This document shows, one piece after another, positions 58,791 through 64,000 of a stretch of 64,000 nucleotides of DNA (positions are counted from its first letter, which is position 1; every line of letters starts with the position of its first letter). Origin of the DNA: Antarctobacter heliothermus. Lineage in GTDB: Bacteria > Pseudomonadota > Alphaproteobacteria > Rhodobacterales > Rhodobacteraceae. The stretch is taken from positions 3,353,001 to 3,417,000 of the forward strand of contig NZ_CP022540.1 in the NCBI RefSeq assembly GCF_002237555.1, read 5' to 3'. The translations under genes and the position numbers were made by a program. The notes beneath the pieces were generated by a model. That model saw only the letters and a program-made list of their open reading frames with translations. It was not told the DNA's origin and did no database searches.

Positions 58791-59456
58791 ATGAAAGCAG
58801 CCGTCATCGTGTTTCCCGGGTCCAATTGCGACCGCGATCTGGCCCGCGCCTTTGAACAGGCCGGTTTGCAGGTCGATATGGTCTGGCACAAGGACACGTC
58901 TCTGCCGGACGGAATCGACATCGTCGGCATCCCCGGCGGGTTTTCCTTTGGCGACTATCTGCGCTGTGGGGCGATTGCGGCCAATGCGCCCATCGTCGGG
59001 GCGGTCAAGGCGCATGCGGATCGCGGCGGCTATGTGCTGGGCATCTGTAACGGTTTTCAGGTGCTGACCGAAACCGGCCTGCTGCCCGGCGCGCTGCTGC
59101 GCAACGCCGGTCTGAAATACATCTGCCGCACCATCGGCCTGCGCGCCGAGGCGGGCTCGGTCTATACCGAGCGCTACGGCACTGGCACCGAAATCGCCCT
59201 GCCAATCGCGCACCATGACGGCAACTACTTCGCCGATCAGTCCACGCTGGACCTGCTCGAGGCCGAAGACCGCGTCGCCTTTCGCTATACCGACAATCCC
59301 AACGGGTCGGCTCGGGACATCGCGGGGGTGCTGTCGGCCAACCGCCGGGTGCTGGGCATGATGCCGCACCCCGAACGCGCGAGCGAAACCGCGCATGGCA
59401 ATGAGGATGGTGCGCGCCTTTTCGCCCATCTGACCGAGGCCCTGACCACCGCCTGA
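58791..59456 (+). CDS. purQ: phosphoribosylformylglycinamidine synthase subunit PurQ
   Basis: 221 residues. Glutaminase that supplies ammonia to PurL. The N-terminus [19 protein letters not shown], oxyanion [17 protein letters not shown], nucleophile Cys in [11 protein letters not shown] and the His/Glu pair in [11 protein letters not shown] are all intact. GGAGTGAACCC precedes the ATG. Confidence 0.95.
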   Translation: MKAAVIVFPGSNCDRDLARAFEQAGLQVDMVWHKDTSLPDGIDIVGIPGGFSFGDYLRCGAIAANAPIVGAVKAHADRGGYVLGICNGFQVLTETGLLPGALLRNAGLKYICRTIGLRAEAGSVYTERYGTGTEIALPIAHHDGNYFADQSTLDLLEAEDRVAFRYTDNPNGSARDIAGVLSANRRVLGMMPHPERASETAHGNEDGARLFAHLTEALTTA

Positions 59457-59503
59457 TCTGACCCGCCTTGAGGGTCGGCCCCGCGCGGCCTATTCTGTAC
59501 GAT

Positions 59504-61264
59504 ATGGCAACAAGTGGCTCAAGATCTGGTCTGCGTCGCGCCGGACCGTTTTCGGGCCGTGCGCGCATTGCGCTTGTCCTGCTGCTGCTGACCGCGGTGG
59601 GCACGGTCTGGATCACAAACTGGCTGCTGACCGAACGCTTTACAGAGACAACGCGCAACCGCGCGGAGCTGCGTCTTGCGCTGTATTCCGGCAACCTGCT
59701 GTCCGAAATCCGCCGCAACGCCATTGTGCCGCAACTGCTGGCGCGTGATCCCGCGCTGATCTCTGCACTCAACTCACAGGATTTTTCGCAAAGCTCGCAG
59801 CGGCTGATCTCATTCGCGGATGAAATCGGGGCCGCCTCGCTGATGTTGCTGGACCGTGACGGCCGCGCTGTTGCCGCCACCGATCGCAACCGCCTGGGCG
59901 AATCCCACCGCGAGGCGGCCTATTTCTTTGACGCCCTGCGCTCTAACACCACGGTCTTTACCGCGCTGGCGCAAGAGGCCGGGAACTACAGCTTTACTTA
60001 TGCCCGTCGCATGGACAGCGGTGGCGAAACCGTCGGCGTGATCATGGTCGAGGTCGACCTTGCCAAGTTCGAAGGCGATTGGGCCCGCATCACCGACGCC
60101 GTCATCGTCACCAATTCCGAAGGCAAGATCATCCTGTCAACCGAACCGCGCTGGCGCGGTCTGGAACTGAAAGAGGCGCTGCAACGCCAACCCGCTGAGG
60201 GCGCCATCGAACGCGCCATCCGCGCCACCGCCGATTGGACCGCCCAACAGGCCGACGCCTATCTGCGCGGCGAGGCGGTGATGCGCATCGACGGCAAGAT
60301 CCTGTTCCAGAACTGGACCCTGACCACCTTCACCACCTACACCTCGGTGCGCGAACGGGTGAACGCGGTGCTGGCGCTGGAGATCATGGGCTTTGCCCTG
60401 TTGGCGGCGCTGGTGTTCTACGCCCTGTCGCGCCAATCGGCGCTGCGCATGGCGTTGTTTCAGCGTGACGCCACCGAACTGCGCGCCCTGAACGCCCGCC
60501 TCAGCCGCGAAATCGCCGAACGAGAGCGGGTTCAGAAAAACCTCGCCGTGGCCGAACAATCGCTGGCGCAGTCGTCAAAACTGGCCGCGCTTGGGGAAAT
60601 GTCCGCTGCTGTCAGCCACGAATTGAACCAACCGCTGGCGGCGATGAAAACCTATCTGGCGGGCGCGCGCCTGCTGTTGCGCCGCAACCGCCCGGATGAG
60701 GCGCTGTCCGCCTTTCACCGCATCGACGACCTGATCGAACGCATGGGCGCCATCACCCGCCAACTGAAGAGTTTTGCCCGCAAAGGGCAGGAACAGCTCA
60801 GCCCGGTCGACATGTCAGAGGCGCTGGCCTCATCCCTTGCGATGATGGAACCACAGCTGAAATCGCGCCGCGTCAAGATCACCAAGATCCTGCCCGACGG
60901 CCCTGTGCGCGTCATGGGCGACCGGATGCGGATCGAACAGGTTCTGGTCAACCTCTTGCGCAATGCGCTTGACGCCACCAAGTCGGTGGACGACCCGCAG
61001 GTCGAGATCATCCTCGCCGCCGGGGAAACCGCCACTCTGACCGTGCGCGACAATGGAACCGGGATCGAGGAACTGGATGCGCTCTTTGAACCCTTTTACA
61101 CAACCAAACTGCCCGGTGATGGCGTGGGCCTTGGGCTTGCCATCTCATCGGGTATCGTATCGGAACTGGGCGGGCGATTGACCGCACGCAACGGCGAGGA
61201 CGGCGGCGCCGTCTTTGAGATGCAACTGCCCGTCCTGAACGAATCCACAGAAGCAGCGGAGTAA
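59504..61264 (+). CDS. dctB: C4-dicarboxylate sensor histidine kinase DctB
   Basis: 586 residues. Two membrane helices (about 22-42 and 290-312) enclose a periplasmic Cache-type sensor (45-285) that in DctB binds succinate or related acids. The cytoplasmic coiled coil leads to the phosphorylated His in AAVSHELNQPLAAMKTYL, then the kinase boxes NLLRNALDATKS, VRDNGTGIEELD and DGVGLGLAISSGI. The ATG at 59504 is chosen; upstream codons read as spacer. dctD follows seven bases later. Confidence 0.9.
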   Translation: MATSGSRSGLRRAGPFSGRARIALVLLLLTAVGTVWITNWLLTERFTETTRNRAELRLALYSGNLLSEIRRNAIVPQLLARDPALISALNSQDFSQSSQRLISFADEIGAASLMLLDRDGRAVAATDRNRLGESHREAAYFFDALRSNTTVFTALAQEAGNYSFTYARRMDSGGETVGVIMVEVDLAKFEGDWARITDAVIVTNSEGKIILSTEPRWRGLELKEALQRQPAEGAIERAIRATADWTAQQADAYLRGEAVMRIDGKILFQNWTLTTFTTYTSVRERVNAVLALEIMGFALLAALVFYALSRQSALRMALFQRDATELRALNARLSREIAERERVQKNLAVAEQSLAQSSKLAALGEMSAAVSHELNQPLAAMKTYLAGARLLLRRNRPDEALSAFHRIDDLIERMGAITRQLKSFARKGQEQLSPVDMSEALASSLAMMEPQLKSRRVKITKILPDGPVRVMGDRMRIEQVLVNLLRNALDATKSVDDPQVEIILAAGETATLTVRDNGTGIEELDALFEPFYTTKLPGDGVGLGLAISSGIVSELGGRLTARNGEDGGAVFEMQLPVLNESTEAAE

Positions 61265-61271
61265 ACGTGCC

Positions 61272-62606
61272 ATGGCCAATGCAATGAAGATCGCCATCGT
61301 CGATGACGAACAGGACATGCGCCAGTCCATCAGCCAGTGGCTGGCCCTCTCGGGCTATGACACCGAAACCTTTTCCAGCGCCGAAGAGGCGCTTGGCGCG
61401 CTCAACGCCGACTATCCCGGGATTGTCATTTCGGACATCAAGATGCCCGGCATGGACGGCATCCAGTTCCTGAAAAAGCTGATGGGTGCAGACAGCGCGC
61501 TGCCGGTCATCATGATCACCGGCCACGGCGACGTGCCCATGGCGGTTGAGGCGATGCGCATCGGCGCGTTCGATTTCCTTGAAAAGCCGTTCAACCCGGA
61601 CCGCATGTCCGACCTTGCCAAAAAGGCCACCAATGCGCGCCGTTTGACGCTGGACACCCGCGCGCTGCGGCGTGAACTGGGCGATGGTGGACAGATCATG
61701 TCCAAACTGATCGGGGCCAGCGGCGCGATGGAGCGCCTGCGCGAGGATATCCTTGATCTGGGGCAGGCAGATGGCCACGTCCTGATCGAGGGTGAAACCG
61801 GCACCGGCAAGACACTGGTCGCCCACGCCCTGCACGCGGTCGGCGCGCGGGCGGGCAAGAAGTTCACACTGGTTTCCTGTGGCGCGATGCCCGAAGACGC
61901 GTTGATGACCCGTCTTTTCGGCCCGATGCAGCCAGAAGACACGCGCCTGCCTGCCATCGAAGAGGCCCGTGGCGGCACGCTGGTTCTGGAAGACATCGAG
62001 GTTCTGTCAGACGCCGCTCAGGCCCGCCTGCTGTCGGCGATCAACGATCAGGGCACCCCGCCCGAAACCCGCATCGTCGCCATTTCCAACCTTCAGGAAG
62101 AGGGTCGCACCTGCGAACAGGCGCTGCGCCCGGACCTGTATTACCGTCTTGCCGCGCTCAAGATCGTGGTGCCGCCACTGCGCGCACGCGGAGAGGACAT
62201 CCTGACCCTGTTCACCCGTCTTAGCGAAAGCTACGCGGATGAATACGGCTGTGAGGCCCCCAAGGTGTCGGCCCAAGAGGCGGCGCAACTGTTGCAGGCC
62301 CCGTGGCCCGGCAATGTGCGCCAGCTGATCAACCTCGCAGAACGCGCTGTGCTGCAATCGCGCCGCGGGCAAGGCACCATCGCCTCACTGCTGATGAGCG
62401 ATCATGACGACATGCAGCCGGTGATGACGACCGAGGGCAAGCCGCTCAAGGAATACGTCGAGGCGTTTGAGCGTATGCTGATCGACAACACCATGCGTCG
62501 GCACAAGGGCTCGATCTCTGCTGTCATGGATGAGCTGTGCCTGCCGCGCCGGACCCTGAATGAAAAGATGGCCAAATACGGGCTGGCGCGCGCTGATTAT
62601 CTCTGA
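61272..62606 (+). CDS. dctD: DctD-like response regulator lacking the GAFTGA loop
   Basis: 444 residues. Receiver domain with the Asp in VISDIKMPGMDGIQF and Lys in FLEKPFNPDRM. The AAA+ domain has a normal Walker A (EGETGTGKTLVAHALH), but where sigma-54 activators carry ELFGHEKGAFTGA this protein reads TRLFGPMQPEDTRLPA: the sigma-54 contact loop is gone. Walker B reads LVLEDIEVL instead of LFLDEI. The C-terminal Fis-type DNA-binding domain ends PRRTLNEKMAKYGLARAD. It should still bind DctD sites but probably works with sigma-70, as known for NtrC of Rhodobacter capsulatus. The stop overlaps the next gene (TGATG). Confidence 0.9.
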   Translation: MANAMKIAIVDDEQDMRQSISQWLALSGYDTETFSSAEEALGALNADYPGIVISDIKMPGMDGIQFLKKLMGADSALPVIMITGHGDVPMAVEAMRIGAFDFLEKPFNPDRMSDLAKKATNARRLTLDTRALRRELGDGGQIMSKLIGASGAMERLREDILDLGQADGHVLIEGETGTGKTLVAHALHAVGARAGKKFTLVSCGAMPEDALMTRLFGPMQPEDTRLPAIEEARGGTLVLEDIEVLSDAAQARLLSAINDQGTPPETRIVAISNLQEEGRTCEQALRPDLYYRLAALKIVVPPLRARGEDILTLFTRLSESYADEYGCEAPKVSAQEAAQLLQAPWPGNVRQLINLAERAVLQSRRGQGTIASLLMSDHDDMQPVMTTEGKPLKEYVEAFERMLIDNTMRRHKGSISAVMDELCLPRRTLNEKMAKYGLARADYL

Positions 62607-63187
62607 TGCCGCGCGCGGGCGATCTGGCAGGGGTCTTTGACGATCCGGTCTGGGGCGCGGAAAAACGCGCGCTCCGGGCTATTCTGGCAGACACACCGCT
62701 GGTCGAGGCGCTGAAATGGGGGCAGGCCTGTTACACGTTTGACGGTGCCAATGTGGCGATCATCGGCGGCTATTCCGATGGTTGTCGATTGGCGTTCTTA
62801 AAGGGGACATTGATCGACGACCCAGAGGGCGCGCTGATCCTGACCGGCCCCAATTCACGCGCCTCCAAATACTTCAGCTTTCAGACGGCGGAAGAGGTGG
62901 CGGCGCGCGCCGATCAGATTCGCGACTATGTCACCCGCGCCATCGCGGTCGAGAAATCCGGGAAAAAGGTCCATTTCGCCAAGGACGATCTCGAATCGCC
63001 AGAGGAATTGATCGACAGGCTGGACAGCGATCAGGCGTTCCGCGCGGCATGGGAGGCGCTGACCCCGGGCCGTCGGCGCGGCTATGTGCTGTACTTCTCC
63101 GGTGCGAAACAGGCCGCGACCCGCATCAATCGGATCGACAAACACGCCCCCCGAATCTTGCAGGGCAAGGGCATGCACGACCGATGA
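62606..63187 (+). CDS. YdeI/OmdA-like DUF1801 protein
   Basis: 193 residues. The family pattern is seen in LRAILADTPLVEALKWGQAC, YTFDGANVAIIGGYSDGCRL, FLKGTLIDDPEGAL and the C-terminal LDSDQAFRAAWEALTPGRR. Members are poorly understood; YdeI of enterobacteria is linked to stress and peptide resistance, but the role here is not known. It starts within the dctD stop codon, so it may be expressed with dctBD. Confidence 0.8.
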   Translation: MPRAGDLAGVFDDPVWGAEKRALRAILADTPLVEALKWGQACYTFDGANVAIIGGYSDGCRLAFLKGTLIDDPEGALILTGPNSRASKYFSFQTAEEVAARADQIRDYVTRAIAVEKSGKKVHFAKDDLESPEELIDRLDSDQAFRAAWEALTPGRRRGYVLYFSGAKQAATRINRIDKHAPRILQGKGMHDR

Positions 63188-63227
63188 ATTGCCGGTGCTG
63201 CGGACAGCCGAATCCCTAACAAGACGT

Positions 63228-63264
63228 AAAAACGCCTCTGTAAGCCATTGATCTTACAGAGGCG
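63228..63264 (-). terminator. terminator of gap
   Basis: A 12-bp perfect stem, CGCCTCTGTAAG and CTTACAGAGGCG, with an eight-base loop and TTTTT on the minus strand. Confidence 0.9.
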
Positions 63265-63286
63265 CATTCTTGTCCACGCGTGGACA
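63228..63286. repeat. TGTCCACGCGTGGACA palindrome element, copy 2
   Basis: The 16-bp palindrome at 63271-63286 is followed, on the minus strand, by AAGATCAATGGC and TTACAGAGGCGTTTTTAC, matching the tail of the copy at 4305-4367 at most positions. Here the tail forms the gap terminator. Confidence 0.55.
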
Positions 63287-63289
63287 GGC

Positions 63290-64000
63290 TCAATGCAGCA
63301 GGCGACCCATCGCGGCGGCCACATCGGCCATACGCGCCGAAAAGCCCCACTCATTGTCGTACCACGCCAGCACGCGCACCATCCGCTTGCCCACCACCTT
63401 GGTTTGATCGGGAGCAAAGACAGAAGAGTGGGTGGTGTGATTGAAATCGATCGAAACCTTTGGCTCAGGATCGTAGGACAGCACCGCCCCCATCCGTCCG
63501 CCAGCCGCCTCGGCCACCACCTCATTCACGTCCTCAACGGTCACATCCCGCGAGGCATAAAAGGTCAGGTCCACAGCCGACACGTTCGGCGTCGGCACCC
63601 GCACGGAAGATCCATCCAGCTTGCCCTTCAGGTTGGGCAGCACCTCACCCAACGCCGCCGCGGCCCCGGTCGAGGTCGGGATCATCGCCATCGCCGCGGC
63701 CCGGGCGCGGTACAGATCCTTATGACGCCGGTCCAAAGTCGGCTGGTCGCCGGTGTAGCTATGGATCGTGGTCATGATGCCTGACTCGATGCCAATGCCC
63801 TCATCCAGCACCTTCGCCAGCGGCGCGAGACAGTTCGTGGTGCACGATCCGTTCGACACCATGACATCGCCCTTGACCAGATCGCGGTGGTTGACGCCAT
63901 AGACTACGGTGCGCTGCACGTTCTTGGCCGGGGCAGAGATCAGCACCGATTTCGCACCGCGCCCCAGATGGGCGTCGGCCTTGGTCCCGTCATTGAACTG
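63290..64000 (-). CDS. gap: glyceraldehyde-3-phosphate dehydrogenase, N-terminus outside the window
   Basis: 236 residues of the C-terminal two thirds; the frame is open to the window edge. It oxidises glyceraldehyde 3-phosphate in glycolysis. The catalytic Cys is in VSNGSCTTNCLAPLAKVL; HRDLVKGDVM, TGAAAALGEVLPNLKGKL and RVPTPNVSAVDLTF are the family's substrate and NAD segments. The end WYDNEWGFSARMADVAAAMG is normal. A strong terminator follows. Confidence 0.96.
   Translation of the reverse strand, partial: QFNDGTKADAHLGRGAKSVLISAPAKNVQRTVVYGVNHRDLVKGDVMVSNGSCTTNCLAPLAKVLDEGIGIESGIMTTIHSYTGDQPTLDRRHKDLYRARAAAMAMIPTSTGAAAALGEVLPNLKGKLDGSSVRVPTPNVSAVDLTFYASRDVTVEDVNEVVAEAAGGRMGAVLSYDPEPKVSIDFNHTTHSSVFAPDQTKVVGKRMVRVLAWYDNEWGFSARMADVAAAMGRLLH

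Noticed and set aside
61272..62606. Frameshift as the cause of the missing GAFTGA loop
   Set aside because: The frame is intact on both sides and flanking motifs align in register, so the loss is a real feature rather than a sequencing error.
63184..63219. Ten-codon frame MNCRCCGQPNP overlapping the end of the DUF1801 gene
   Set aside because: ATGA overlap is present, but the frame is too short and lies next to the gap terminator; nothing supports expression.

Overview
The window reads as chromosomal DNA of a marine-type alphaproteobacterium of the Rhodobacterales (Roseobacteraceae/Rhodobacteraceae). The evidence is the high-GC codon use, a ctrA gene next to a sciP-like DUF1153 gene, the F1-ATPase zeta inhibitor beside purC, a TRAP dicarboxylate transporter with two DctD-like regulators, an alphaproteobacterial LexA box (GTTC-N7-GTTC), and the short GC-rich extragenic repeats typical of the group. 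No species is assigned. No prophage, insertion sequence, integrase or CRISPR array was seen; most of the window is core genome with a few accessory inserts.

Layout. 1-4300: the end of a DctD-like activator, then dctP-dctQ-dctM (TRAP C4-dicarboxylate uptake) behind a long regulatory region with DctD-type palindromes. 4449-6516: an XRE/TPR protein and a small protein, bracketed by two copies of a REP-like hairpin. 6533-16609: tpiA, a 2-oxoglutarate oxygenase, an A-type Fe-S carrier with a TfoX-like gene, an MscS channel, a GDPD phosphodiesterase, a Bcr/CflA efflux pump, a SufT-like protein, a RimB-RimK fusion and a Tat-exported deacetylase. 16855-17044: two identical tRNA-Asp genes. 17260-19793: divergent murein genes (DUF882 and an L,D-transpeptidase). 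19834-22428: lpxD followed by a NodF/NodE-like ACP and ketosynthase. 22570-29339: mnmA, sciP, ctrA, ligA, recG. 29441-29639: a LexA-box-controlled 40-residue membrane protein.

29823-37802: a stand-alone sensor-like domain, an IscU-like protein, hisI, gluQ, a methyltransferase, trmFO, two crotonases, a thioesterase and the polyamine genes speD and speE. 37998-44181: a zinc-ribbon/membrane pair, rplM-rpsI, a glycosyltransferase convergent with a sulfotransferase, a TetR regulator and ppk2. 44260-50524: an alpha/beta hydrolase, metA (predicted acetyl-CoA type), a P-loop protein, two EamA transporters and a FadL porin. 50763-59456: the ATPase zeta subunit and purC, then a 6-kb insert of two paralogous secreted serine proteases, then purS and purQ. 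59504-64000: dctB-dctD, a YdeI-like gene and the 3' part of gap.

The most interesting unit is 52221-58319. Two exported trypsin-fold proteases share about 340 N-terminal residues (catalytic domain plus a four-cysteine module) but have entirely different C-termini: coiled coil, Sel1-like and peptidoglycan-binding in one, two tandem parallel beta-helix domains in the other. The pair sits inside the purC/purS interval. Other leads are the SOS-controlled micro-membrane protein, DctD regulators that have lost the sigma-54 contact loop, and several families of extragenic repeats.
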